64,000 nt of DNA, taken from assembly GCF_016745255.1 (NCBI RefSeq), contig NZ_JADOEQ010000011.1:99215-163214 (forward strand), read 5' to 3'. Position numbers and translations under genes: made by a program. Under the pieces are notes generated by a model, which worked only from the letters and a program-made list of their open reading frames with translations, was not told the origin of the DNA and ran no database searches. Positions 1 through 11,351 of the stretch are shown here, one piece after another. Positions within the stretch are counted from its first letter, which is position 1; every line of letters starts with the position of its first letter. The stretch is from Enterococcus sp. BWR-S5 (GTDB taxonomy: Bacteria; Bacillota; Bacilli; Lactobacillales; Enterococcaceae).

Positions 1-747
<747 letters not shown>

Positions 748-757
748 GTCACTCACC

Positions 758-1621
758 CTATTCTTTCATTCCTGACATTGCGGTTCCCTGAACAAAGTAT
801 TTTTGTGCAAAAATGTAGATAATTAACAGCGGCAGCATGGATATAACTGTTCCAGCCATAACCGGGCCATAGAAGGAAATATTTTGCCCCGTGAACAAAG
901 CTAAACCAGCAGGCAATGTCCGCATTTTCGAGCTGCTCGTCAAAATCAATGGATAGAGCAGGTCGTTCCAGCTATTCATTAATGTAAAGATTGCCAGAGA
1001 GAGCAAGGTCGGTTTACTTAGCGGAAGCATGATTTTCCAAAAAATACCGAATTCATTCAAGCCATCGATACGTGCCGCCTCTTCTAAGGATGCCGGCAGT
1101 GTAATGAAGAAGGAACGCATCATGAAAATCCCAAAGGCTGTCGTCATTCTCGGAATAATCAGTCCGGCATAAGTGTCCAGCAAGCCCAATAAATTGACCT
1201 CAATAAACAATGGAATCATAAACACCTGAAATGGAATCATCATGGTCAAAAGAACAAAATAGAACAAAGCGGATTTCCCTTTAAAATTCATTCGAGCAAA
1301 AGCATAGCCTGCCAACGAATCAAAGAAAATTGAGGTAATTACTGTACCTCCGGCGAAAATCACCGTATTTTTAATGTAATCCAACAATGGAATCGTCGAC
1401 CATACCTTGATATAGTTATCCAAGGTGTAGTTATCCGCAAAAATTTTCGGTGGAAATGAAATGATGTCCTTCTCGTACTTAAACGAAGAAAGAATCAACC
1501 ACAGAAAAGGAAAAGCGATGATAAACAGTACCAGCAGCATGCCTATGATACTGAGGACTTTTTTCACACTGACTTTTTTTCGTTTTTTCTCAACCGTTAC
1601 GATTGTACTTTCAGTTACCAT
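758..1621 (-). CDS. Sugar ABC transporter permease, MalG type (CUT1)
   Basis: A 287-residue inner-membrane permease with six predicted membrane segments, the first at about residues 24-46. The cytoplasmic EAA loop (EEAARIDGLNEFGIFW, from about residue 180, followed by LPLSKP) is the docking site for the ATPase and typifies the MalG half of carbohydrate uptake family 1 transporters. A strong AGGAGGGG ribosome binding site precedes the ATG. It lies 12 bp after the MalF-type gene and 10 bp before the DUF624 gene. No ATP-binding subunit is encoded in this operon, so the transporter probably uses a shared MsmK/MsmX-type ATPase encoded elsewhere. The neighbouring GH51 genes suggest arabino-oligosaccharides as substrate. 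Confidence 0.95.
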   Translation of the reverse strand: MVTESTIVTVEKKRKKVSVKKVLSIIGMLLVLFIIAFPFLWLILSSFKYEKDIISFPPKIFADNYTLDNYIKVWSTIPLLDYIKNTVIFAGGTVITSIFFDSLAGYAFARMNFKGKSALFYFVLLTMMIPFQVFMIPLFIEVNLLGLLDTYAGLIIPRMTTAFGIFMMRSFFITLPASLEEAARIDGLNEFGIFWKIMLPLSKPTLLSLAIFTLMNSWNDLLYPLILTSSSKMRTLPAGLALFTGQNISFYGPVMAGTVISMLPLLIIYIFAQKYFVQGTAMSGMKE

Positions 1622-1633
1622 TCGTTTCCCCTC

Positions 1634-2530
1634 CTACTTCATTTGTTTTTCTTTACGGGACATGTACAGATTGGTGGATATCGCTATTGCGGCGATAATC
1701 ACGAACAACACGGAAGACAAGGCAGAAGCATAGCCCAACTCATATGGAGCAGTAAAGCCTCGGCTATAGATATACTGCACCGCAGTCTCTGTCTTGAACT
1801 GAGGTCCGCCCGCTGTAGCTACATACACTTGGTCGAACACCTGCATCGAACCAATCAGATTCGTCAAAATACAAAAACCCAAGGACGGTACAATTTGCGG
1901 CAACGTGATATTAAAGAACTGTTGGCGACTGGTTGCCCCATCCATCTCCGCAGATTCATAAAGAGAAGGCGATATTCCTTGAATTGCTGTTAACAGAATC
2001 GTCATCGTCACCCCAAAGTTTTTCCAAACAGTCATAATTGCTACTGTCGGCATTGCCAAAGTAGGATCTCTGAAAAATTGTGGAATTGGCAGACCTAATT
2101 GAGAAAATAGGTACGGAATCGCACCGACATTCGGGTCCAGCAGCATAGAGAAAATAATAGCAATAGAAGTTAGTGAACAGATAACCGGTATATAAAATGT
2201 TGATCGGCAAAATCTGTTGAACTTCGTATTTTTCGAAAGAATTACTGCCGCAAATAACCCAACAATAATTTGCAGCGGCGTTTCCAATATGGTGAAATAT
2301 AACGTATGTATCAGTGAATTAATCGCCCGCTCATCACTAAAAATTCGCATAAAATTATCAAGCCCGACGATATTTCTGTTCGTAAAGAAAATGTTTAAAT
2401 CGGTAAAACTGATGGCGAATGTTCCCAACAATGGAACAACCGTAAACATCAGCAGAATCAAAAATGATGGTGCTAAAAACAAGTAGGCCGCTCGGCTTGG
2501 TCTGTTCCAATATCTGGCTAATGATTTCAA
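1634..2530 (-). CDS. Sugar ABC transporter permease, MalF type (CUT1)
   Basis: A permease of 298 residues with six predicted membrane segments and an EAA loop (YESAEMDGATSRQQFF then NITLPQI) in the C-terminal third. It pairs with the MalG-type protein to form the membrane channel of a binding-protein-dependent sugar importer. I place the start at the TTG at 2530 because the best ribosome binding site (AGAGAGGTG) ends 6 bases before it; an alternative GTG at 2539 lies inside that site and would add three residues. The gene follows the binding-protein gene after an intergenic region with a long imperfect stem-loop, and it is the third gene of the operon. Confidence 0.94.
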   Translation of the reverse strand: MKSLARYWNRPSRAAYLFLAPSFLILLMFTVVPLLGTFAISFTDLNIFFTNRNIVGLDNFMRIFSDERAINSLIHTLYFTILETPLQIIVGLFAAVILSKNTKFNRFCRSTFYIPVICSLTSIAIIFSMLLDPNVGAIPYLFSQLGLPIPQFFRDPTLAMPTVAIMTVWKNFGVTMTILLTAIQGISPSLYESAEMDGATSRQQFFNITLPQIVPSLGFCILTNLIGSMQVFDQVYVATAGGPQFKTETAVQYIYSRGFTAPYELGYASALSSVLFVIIAAIAISTNLYMSRKEKQMK

Positions 2531-2555
2531 CGTATACACCTCTCTTTAAAAGATT

Positions 2556-2666
2556 CTGAATAGAGTAAGACAGGAGGAGTTGCAAAAAGCATCGCATTGC
2601 AGGACTTTAGCAATCCATGCTGAGTTTATACAGCAGCCTTCTCCTGTTCTCATCTTTTCTATTCAG
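2556..2666 (-). promoter_or_regulatory. Long intercistronic stem-loop between binding-protein and permease genes
   Basis: Bases 2556-2564 (CTGAATAGA) pair perfectly with 2658-2666 (TCTATTCAG). Further in, 2569-2576 (GACAGGAG) pairs with 2641-2648 (one G-U). The structure closes a loop of about 64 bases and has no U-tract, so it is not a simple terminator. Such stems between a solute-binding-protein gene and its permease genes often protect the upstream mRNA, giving more binding protein than permease. That function is inferred here. Confidence 0.55.
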
Positions 2667-2718
2667 ATAATAAAACCCTTTATTCCTTTTTTCGCCTAGT
2701 CTTCGATGCTCTTACAGC

Positions 2719-3993
2719 TTATTGACTCAATAAGTCGTTGATTGCTTTGTCCGCATCCTTCATCAGTTTTTCAGGGTCGTCTCCTGCCAACAGCTTCTCA
2801 ATCAGAGGGTTGATGATATCATTATTGATTGCCGCAATCTTCGAAAAGCCTGGTAAGAACGGCTCTGCATAATCCATTTGCTTGGAAAGCTCAGAAACGA
2901 TTTCATTGTTCTTCACTTCATCGTCTTCTGCTACAGAATTCAGATATGCCGGGAAGCCGTTCTCCACACTCCATTTTTTACCGATTTCTGTTGTATTCCA
3001 ATATTTCAAGAATTCATAGATTGCTTCTTTCTTGCTACTGTCTGTACTTGCCGGAATGGCATAGCCAACACCATCAAGGATAGCTGTTTTTTCACCATCT
3101 TCAGTTGCTTGAGGTAAAGTTGTCACACTATAATTGATTTCATTCGCTTTCAACCCATTGTTCAGCCAAGGACCATTAATTTCAATTGCCAGTTGTCCTG
3201 CATTCATCAAATTATCCATTTCAGCACCGGAGATAGATTCCGGACCTGCTTTATCAACATGAATCATCTTTTGGATAGCTTTTAGCGTTTTCAAATTTTC
3301 AGGAGAGTCAAACTCGGATTTTGTATAATCATCACTTACCAGCTTCCCACCATTCGCAAGCATCCAGTTATAGAGTGGTGCGGTACCATCCTTGTTAAAT
3401 ACAAAGCCAGATACATTCGTACTGCTATCTGCCAGCTTAGGTGCCATTTCCGTCAGTTGTTCCCATGTTCTTGGCGGCTCTTCCGTATCCAAGCCGGCCT
3501 TTTCAAATAAGTCTTTATTCCAATACATATACATGCCCTGTACCTGCATCGGGATGAAATATTGCTGTTCGTTCACAACGCCGAGGTCAACCGCTGTTTC
3601 TGTAAAATCTGATTTATCTACACCGTCATAGTCCCAGAAGTCATCCAATGTTTGAACTGCTCCATTTTCTACGTATTGTGCAAAATCGGCATAGTTCAGT
3701 GCAATAAAGTCCGGTGCTGTTTTGGAAGAAATCGCCGGCGGCAGCTTCTCATTCAAATTTGCCCAAGTCATTACATCCATTTCAATCGTGATATTCTTAT
3801 CATTTGTTTTGTTAAAATCATCCACGATGTCCTGTAATATTTCACCATCAGAAGCTGTAAACCCATTCCAGAATGTCAATGTCACTGCATCTCCTGAATC
3901 TCCACCGGAAGGCGAACCGCCTCCACCGCATGCTGCGAGTATACCTGCTGATACGAGTGCCATTGACCCTAATAAAAACTTCTTAAATCTCAT
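2719..3993 (-). CDS. Extracellular sugar-binding lipoprotein of ABC transporter
   Basis: A 424-residue solute-binding protein (SBP_bac_1 type). The N-terminus has positively charged MRFKK, a hydrophobic stretch and a lipobox (LAAC, Cys22) followed by a flexible Gly/Ser-rich linker, so it is a lipoprotein anchored outside the membrane. The body carries the typical TFWNGF start, an ALNYADF-type segment and a C-terminal INPLIEKLL helix. It captures the oligosaccharide and hands it to the MalF/MalG-type permeases encoded downstream. It is the second gene of the operon, 27 bp after the complete GH51 gene. The exact ligand cannot be read from sequence; arabino-oligosaccharide is inferred from the two GH51 neighbours. 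Confidence 0.95.
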   Translation of the reverse strand: MRFKKFLLGSMALVSAGILAACGGGGSPSGGDSGDAVTLTFWNGFTASDGEILQDIVDDFNKTNDKNITIEMDVMTWANLNEKLPPAISSKTAPDFIALNYADFAQYVENGAVQTLDDFWDYDGVDKSDFTETAVDLGVVNEQQYFIPMQVQGMYMYWNKDLFEKAGLDTEEPPRTWEQLTEMAPKLADSSTNVSGFVFNKDGTAPLYNWMLANGGKLVSDDYTKSEFDSPENLKTLKAIQKMIHVDKAGPESISGAEMDNLMNAGQLAIEINGPWLNNGLKANEINYSVTTLPQATEDGEKTAILDGVGYAIPASTDSSKKEAIYEFLKYWNTTEIGKKWSVENGFPAYLNSVAEDDEVKNNEIVSELSKQMDYAEPFLPGFSKIAAINNDIINPLIEKLLAGDDPEKLMKDADKAINDLLSQ

Positions 3994-4020
3994 TTGGAAA
4001 TCCCCCTTGAATTTTCTTTT

Positions 4021-5541
<1,521 letters not shown>

Positions 5542-5545
5542 CTAA

Positions 5546-5574
5546 ATAATAAAACAAATTGCAAACGCTGTCAA
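5546..5574 (-). promoter_or_regulatory. Sigma-A promoter of the arabinofuranosidase/ABC operon
   Basis: On the minus strand a consensus -35 TTGACA (5569-5574), a 17-bp spacer and a -10 TATTAT (5546-5551) stand about 30 bp upstream of the TTG start at 5517. The -35 box lies inside a cre-like site, so CcpA binding would block RNA polymerase. Confidence 0.8.
5560..5573. promoter_or_regulatory. cre site (CcpA operator) over the -35 box
   Basis: TGCAAACGCTGTCA fits the loose CcpA consensus TG-NN-A-N-CG-N-T-NN-CA at every fixed position (13 of 14 in the stricter form). Its overlap with the -35 hexamer predicts repression of the arabinofuranosidase operon when a preferred sugar is present. Confidence 0.72.
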
Positions 5575-5607
5575 TAATATTAATGTTAAATAAATAAAAA
5601 TATATAA

Positions 5608-5620
5608 GTTAATCGTTAAC
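5608..5620. promoter_or_regulatory. Inverted repeat GTTAA-TCG-TTAAC, candidate operator
   Basis: A perfect 5-bp-arm inverted repeat lies between the two divergent promoters, upstream of both -35 boxes. Related ATTAATGTTAA sequence occurs at about 5579-5589. It is a plausible binding site for the divergent HTH regulator encoded at 5721-6611; this is inferred from position only. Confidence 0.4.
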
Positions 5621-5638
5621 ATTTTTATTAATTATAGT

Positions 5639-5667
5639 TTGACTACTAGAATATCATTTTATATAAT
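5639..5667 (+). promoter_or_regulatory. Sigma-A promoter of the divergent HTH regulator
   Basis: -35 TTGACT (5639-5644), 17-bp spacer, -10 TATAAT (5662-5667), about 50 bp before the ATG at 5721. It is nearly consensus and reads away from the arabinofuranosidase operon. Confidence 0.8.
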
Positions 5668-5720
5668 TAACATATATGCTAAGATATAAAGATAGAAGTT
5701 AAAGGTCGTGAGGTGACAAT

Positions 5721-6611
5721 ATGCAATTAGAAGTCAACGAAGAATCCTTACCTGTTTACGAGGCGTTAGCAAGCAAGGTGCGGATCAATATTATTCAACT
5801 GCTTTCAAAAAACAAAATGAGCGTGAAGGAATTAGCCAATGCATTAGGTTTAAGCAGCGCTATCATTACCATGCACATCAAAAAATTGGAAGAAGCCAAC
5901 ATCATCAAAACAGAAAAAGTCGGGCAAAAGAAAATTTCCAGTCTGCGGGTAGATAAAATTGATATCAACTTCCCAGAAAAAATCTTCAACGCTTTCGATT
6001 TCAAGGAAACATTTATTCCAGTCGGTCACTATACAAATTATCTCATCGAACCAACCTGTGGACTGGCAACAATTAACGAGTTTATCGGGGATGTCGACGA
6101 GCCTAAATACTTTATGGATACACGAAGAATGGATGCCCGTATTCTCTGGTTTACTAAGGGGTTTGTGGAATATCAAACGCCAAATTTTCTTTCTAAAAAC
6201 GAAAAACTGGAGATGCTGGAAATCTCAATGGAAATCTCGTCAGAATTCCCTTTTGCCAACGATAATTGGCCTTCTGACATCACCTTCACACTGAATGGGG
6301 TAGAGTTAGGCACATGGACAAGCCCTGGGGATTTTGCGGACATTAGAGGAAAGTACACACCGGATTGGTACCCAGACAACCTTAATCAATATGGTTTGTT
6401 GAAGACGATTCGAATTACAAAGCATTTGACAAACATGGACGGTGTTTCCTTATCAGACATCACCATCGCTGATATTCCAAGCAATGAGGATACATGGCAC
6501 TTACGAGTAGAGGTTAAAGAGGATGCCAAGAACGTCGGCGGCTGCACCCTATTTGGCCGTGGCTTTGGGAATTACGACCAAGACATCAAAATCAAAGTTT
6601 TTTATAGTTAG
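5721..6611 (+). CDS. ArsR-like winged-helix regulator with large uncharacterised C-terminal domain
   Basis: A 296-residue protein. Residues about 10-75 form an ArsR-type winged helix (ASKVRINIIQLLSKNKMSVK, then LANALGLSSAIITMHIKKLE). Residues about 95-296 form a domain I cannot assign, rich in aromatic residues and Asp/Gly and beta-strand-like in texture. Canonical ArsR proteins are only about 100 residues long, so this C-terminal part is probably a ligand sensor. The gene is divergent from the arabinofuranosidase/ABC operon and has its own strong promoter and a GAGGTG ribosome binding site. By position it is the likely local regulator of that operon, perhaps sensing an arabinose-containing ligand. 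No membrane segment is present. Confidence 0.85.
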   Translation: MQLEVNEESLPVYEALASKVRINIIQLLSKNKMSVKELANALGLSSAIITMHIKKLEEANIIKTEKVGQKKISSLRVDKIDINFPEKIFNAFDFKETFIPVGHYTNYLIEPTCGLATINEFIGDVDEPKYFMDTRRMDARILWFTKGFVEYQTPNFLSKNEKLEMLEISMEISSEFPFANDNWPSDITFTLNGVELGTWTSPGDFADIRGKYTPDWYPDNLNQYGLLKTIRITKHLTNMDGVSLSDITIADIPSNEDTWHLRVEVKEDAKNVGGCTLFGRGFGNYDQDIKIKVFYS

Positions 6612-6616
6612 AAAAC

Positions 6617-6636
6617 TAGAAAAGTGCAACGAGTCG
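6617..6636. repeat. Short dispersed repeat, copy 1 (with partial copy at 6651-6665)
   Basis: TAGAAAAGTGCAACGAGTCG here matches 17 of 20 bases of the element at 8620-8639. A partial third copy starts 34 bases downstream (TAGAAAAGCAGAACG, 6651-6665). All copies lie in gene-free DNA next to gene ends. This resembles the short intergenic repeats common in Lactobacillales; family identity is not established here. Confidence 0.4.
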
Positions 6637-6690
6637 GGAGCTCATGAGGCTAGAAAAGCAGAACGTACTTGGTCCGACTTGACCAAATAC

Positions 6691-6730
6691 AAAAAAGGAC
6701 AGAAGCGTCGATATGCTTCTGTCCTTTTAT
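6691..6730. terminator. Bidirectional rho-independent terminator
   Basis: A 14-bp perfect stem (6693-6706 with 6715-6728, core GGACAGAAGC) with an 8-base loop is flanked by A-rich DNA on the left and T-rich DNA on the right. It serves the convergent genes ending at 6611 (plus) and 6739 (minus). Confidence 0.9.
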
Positions 6731-6738
6731 CGTTAGTC

Positions 6739-7317
6739 TTAATTCTGTTCAGTTATTATCTCGTCTTTTATAGTTTTCTCAGATTTTTCCTTCCACTCAT
6801 TCAGCTGCTCGTATAGCTCATCCAAATCACTCCGTTTTTCATCCGAGGCAAAGCGGAAGACTCTATCTGGCATCTTTAAGGAAAGTGTACATTGATTAAC
6901 TACCGCTGCTTTTCCGCTCTTTCTCAAAATACGGACTTTTTCTATTTCATTTTTTCGATACGTAAACTGATCCTCTTCAATCTTTAAAGTAAACGTTTCT
7001 TTATCAGAATCAATGAGCGAGACCTTCTTGCAGAAGAGTTTGTTGAACAGTTTTTTTAGCGGATTGGCAACAAGAAATATTACCATAGGAACTGAAATTC
7101 CAAGGAATAAAACCATATGCAGACTATTCGTTGAATTATTTTCAATTGGAAAAAATGCATTCACAATAGCAAAGCAAATAGCAGTACCTGTTACACCAAC
7201 AATTAGAAATAACGTACCTACAGCAATTCGTAAAAATGGCGTACTACTGTACCTCAACCTTCTATTCTCTATAACCATTTTTTTGTATGAGCGATTTTTA
7301 CTATCAAACCGTGCCAC
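6739..7317 (-). CDS. Hypothetical membrane protein, two membrane segments
   Basis: A 192-residue protein I do not recognise. It has a basic N-terminus, two hydrophobic segments (about residues 30-53 and 67-85), a positively charged linker and a C-terminal soluble part of about 100 residues (FTLKIEEDQFTYRKNEIEKV) with alternating beta-like and charged stretches. This layout is seen in small membrane proteins with a PH-like cytoplasmic domain, but that is only a resemblance. It starts at a GTG (7317) preceded by an AAGGGGGG ribosome binding site. It sits between the ArsR-like regulator and the AraR-like repressor without evident operon linkage to either. Confidence 0.75.
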   Translation of the reverse strand: MARFDSKNRSYKKMVIENRRLRYSSTPFLRIAVGTLFLIVGVTGTAICFAIVNAFFPIENNSTNSLHMVLFLGISVPMVIFLVANPLKKLFNKLFCKKVSLIDSDKETFTLKIEEDQFTYRKNEIEKVRILRKSGKAAVVNQCTLSLKMPDRVFRFASDEKRSDLDELYEQLNEWKEKSEKTIKDEIITEQN

Positions 7318-7456
7318 AAAAGTCCCCCCTTTTATTTTCTATCTTACTCAACATACTCACGCTCCTCAGGACAGACCAACCTCTGTCTTATAACGCGCTG
7401 TTCTTTCAGACTGTCGTCGCCATGTTTCTAAAAATTAGAAAATGTCGATACTTTCT

Positions 7457-8539
7457 TCATTTTTTTCTCTTTGTCGATTGTCGTTCAATCACTTGTGGTT
7501 CATATAGGATCGTTTCACTGATGATTTTCTTATTAATGGCTTGAATCATCCACGCTGCAGCATCCCTTCCAAGCTGTTCCTTTGGATGACTGATTGTTGT
7601 TAACGGAATTTCACCGGCTGTACTTAAGTAGGAATCATCCTGTCCAATAACTGCAAAATCTTCCGGAACTCGCTTACCGGAAGCAATCAATTGCTGTGTG
7701 AGCGAATTGGCAATTTCATCGTTATAGCAGACGATTCCCTCAATGCTGTTTCCATCAGTCAGAAGCTTCTGAACAACTCGTCCAATGACTTGTTGTTTTT
7801 CTTCAGTTGTATACGTAAAAATATTGGCAGAATCAAACATCATTTTTTTCTCTTCAAACGCTTCGATAAAGCCTTTCATCCGCAATTTTCCTTGTAAGTC
7901 ATCTATCTTTATAATCAGTGCCAGCTGTTCAATCCCTTGGTCAAGCATAAATGAGGTGGCGACAAAACCAGCTTTGACATCATCCAAACTAATATATGGA
8001 ATATCCAATTCTTCATAGCGGGAATTAATCATCACTACAGGCGTACCTGATTCCTTTAGAGATAGATAGTAAGACAGATTCGGATTGTACTGATTACTTC
8101 TCGTCGGTTCAACAATCAGACCATCTACCTGCTGAGCAATCATACTTTCCAGACACTTTCGCTCCTGCTGAGGGTCATTGCCGGTACTCGCCAGCAACAA
8201 GGAATAGCCGTTTTCTCGAAGCGTTTCTTCAATCCCTCGAATAATCGATGGAAAAATGTAATCTGAAAGATAGGTTGTGATAACACCAATCGTTTTTGTT
8301 CGTTTTTCTGAAGCTTCCTTTGTTTTGAAACGATCATCCACATAAGTACCTGAACCCTTTTCTTTCCGAAGGAAGCCTTCGTTTGCCAATAAGGCAATCG
8401 CTTGACGAATTGTGTGGCGACTAACCTGATAGCTTTCCTGAAGCTTCAGCTCAGGGGGTATCACTGTGCCTACGGGGTACTCTTCATTTAAAATTTTCGT
8501 GCGAATCTCGTCCGCAATTTGTTGGTATTTGGCTGCCAT
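7457..8539 (-). CDS. araR: AraR-like arabinose repressor (GntR DNA-binding domain, LacI-type sensor)
   Basis: A 360-residue regulator with a GntR-family winged helix at residues about 3-70 (KYQQIADEIRTKIL, then SRHTIRQAIALLANEGFLR) fused to a periplasmic-binding-protein-like sugar sensor. This fusion and length are those of AraR of Bacillus subtilis, which represses arabinose genes and is released by L-arabinose. The start at 8539 is chosen because GGAGGAAG lies just upstream; a longer reading frame upstream has no ribosome binding site. An AraR-box-like sequence (8558-8571) lies between its promoter and its start, suggesting autorepression. The GH51/ABC locus next door is the likely regulon; its control by this protein is inferred. 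Confidence 0.85.
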   Translation of the reverse strand: MAAKYQQIADEIRTKILNEEYPVGTVIPPELKLQESYQVSRHTIRQAIALLANEGFLRKEKGSGTYVDDRFKTKEASEKRTKTIGVITTYLSDYIFPSIIRGIEETLRENGYSLLLASTGNDPQQERKCLESMIAQQVDGLIVEPTRSNQYNPNLSYYLSLKESGTPVVMINSRYEELDIPYISLDDVKAGFVATSFMLDQGIEQLALIIKIDDLQGKLRMKGFIEAFEEKKMMFDSANIFTYTTEEKQQVIGRVVQKLLTDGNSIEGIVCYNDEIANSLTQQLIASGKRVPEDFAVIGQDDSYLSTAGEIPLTTISHPKEQLGRDAAAWMIQAINKKIISETILYEPQVIERQSTKRKK

Positions 8540-8557
8540 TTTCTTCCTCCACAAAAA

Positions 8558-8571
8558 ATTTGTACGGTCAT
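8558..8571. promoter_or_regulatory. Candidate AraR operator in the araR promoter
   Basis: ATTTGTACGGTCAT closely resembles the left half of the AraR box known from Bacillus subtilis (ATTTGTACGTAC type). It sits immediately downstream of the -10 box, where a bound repressor would block transcription. Confidence 0.6.
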
Positions 8572-8576
8572 CTTTT

Positions 8577-8605
8577 ATAATAGGGCTTTTTCCGAAAGGA
8601 AGCAA
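8577..8605 (-). promoter_or_regulatory. Promoter of the AraR-like gene
   Basis: On the minus strand: -35 TTGCTT (8600-8605), 17-bp spacer, -10 TATTAT (8577-8582), about 38 bp upstream of the ATG at 8539. Confidence 0.68.
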
Positions 8606-8619
8606 GTGGGATTTTTATT

Positions 8620-8639
8620 TAGAAAAGCGGAATGAGTCG
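8620..8639. repeat. Short dispersed repeat, copy 2
   Basis: TAGAAAAGCGGAATGAGTCG matches the element at 6617-6636 in 17 of 20 positions. It lies just upstream of the AraR-like promoter, in the gene-free 8540-8846 stretch. Confidence 0.4.
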
Positions 8640-8663
8640 CTCAGCTTATGTGCGATATAGAAA

Positions 8664-8759
8664 ACTGACTCAGTGGTGCTCTTTACCACTGAAGGCAGTT
8701 TATCTTATCGTCAAATGAGCCTCGCATTCCATTCTACTAGCAGTTCCTACACTAGTAGA
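8664..8759. other. Structured intergenic DNA with two hairpins
   Basis: The 300-bp gap 8540-8846 holds no credible gene. Besides the AraR-like promoter it contains an imperfect hairpin at 8664-8699 (TCAGTGGT pairing with ACCACTGA, plus ACTG/CAGT ends) and an inverted repeat TCTACTAG (8733-8740) / CTAGTAGA (8752-8759). A terminator follows at 8781-8830. This could be a small structured RNA on the plus strand or a decayed mobile repeat; sequence alone does not decide. Confidence 0.35.
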
Positions 8760-8780
8760 ACTGGCATTGCTCTTTATAGC

Positions 8781-8830
8781 AAACAAAAAAGACCTGCCCT
8801 GAGCGAACAGGAATCAGGTCATTATTTTTT
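8781..8830. terminator. Bidirectional rho-independent terminator after the DUF805 gene
   Basis: Stem GACCTG (8791-8796) with CAGGTC (8815-8820), with an inner CCTG/CAGG stem, flanked by A6 on the left and T6 on the right. On the minus strand it ends the DUF805 gene. Confidence 0.82.
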
Positions 8831-8846
8831 CGAGCAGGCTTCTTTC

Positions 8847-9236
8847 TTAAGAAAGCTCTGATTGATTTACACGCCAGCGTGAATAAGATTTACCCGGCAA
8901 AATCATAAAGACAAACATGATAATTGGACCAAATAACGGAATAAGATACAACAGAATCCACCAATTGCTTCGATTGGTGTCATGCAAACGGCGTGCTCGA
9001 ACGGTGAAATTTGCCAGCCAAATTGCAAAAGACAGACCCATAAAAATAAACGCGTAGATATTCAGCTTGATAAACTCCTGTGTTTCAAAATTATAGTATT
9101 GGGAAATGTTCGTAATCATCCCATAGATAAACAGAACCAAGTAGTTCAATAGCTGAGGCCACCAATACTGCCCCCGTGTCGCTCTGGCATTCATTACCGT
9201 CATATTGCTCCAATATTCTTTATATGCTTCTATCAT
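8847..9236 (-). CDS. DUF805 family membrane protein
   Basis: A 129-residue membrane protein with about three to four hydrophobic segments. The family signature is the conserved RARRLHDTNRSNWW stretch (near residues 80-93) followed by LLYLIPLFGPI. DUF805 proteins (YhaH type) are widespread small inner-membrane proteins of unknown function. The gene is monocistronic: a terminator follows at 8781-8830 and the next upstream gene ends beyond its own terminator. The start has a GAGAGGAT ribosome binding site. Confidence 0.9.
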   Translation of the reverse strand: MIEAYKEYWSNMTVMNARATRGQYWWPQLLNYLVLFIYGMITNISQYYNFETQEFIKLNIYAFIFMGLSFAIWLANFTVRARRLHDTNRSNWWILLYLIPLFGPIIMFVFMILPGKSYSRWRVNQSELS

Positions 9237-9407
9237 TTTAATCCTCTCCTCTCCATTAAATTATCCTCAATTTTATAAAACGATGCAATTGATAGGCTCA
9301 AGATAATGTTTAAAGAAGAGCAGCAGCACGTTAAGTTGGAAAAACAGATTGTTTCCCATCTACCGCGATAGCGGGTCATTACAGATAGAATACTTCGGTA
9401 AGTTGAT

Positions 9408-9449
9408 ACAAAAATAGAAACCTGGAAGCATTATAGCTTGCAGGTTTCT
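9408..9449 (-). terminator. Rho-independent terminator of the allulose-type PTS operon
   Basis: Read on the minus strand, AGAAACCTG and CAGGTTTCT (arms 9416-9424 and 9441-9449) form a stem with an inner GC-rich extension, followed by ATTTTTG. It lies 34 bp after the PTS gene stop. Confidence 0.85.
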
Positions 9450-9482
9450 GCCCATTCTCGTTGTATAATCTTTCTTTCCTAA

Positions 9483-11351
<1,869 letters not shown>

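Noticed and set aside
1643..1993. Open frame of 116 codons on the plus strand inside the MalF-type permease gene
   Set aside because: Antisense shadow of a well-supported permease; no ribosome binding site and no protein-like composition.
8673..8861. Open frame of 62 codons on the plus strand in the hairpin-rich gap
   Set aside because: It runs through two hairpins and the terminator at 8781-8830, and has no ribosome binding site.
9363..9375. Small CCGC-GATA-GCGG dyad
   Set aside because: Too short to interpret; no T-tract and no second copy near a promoter.
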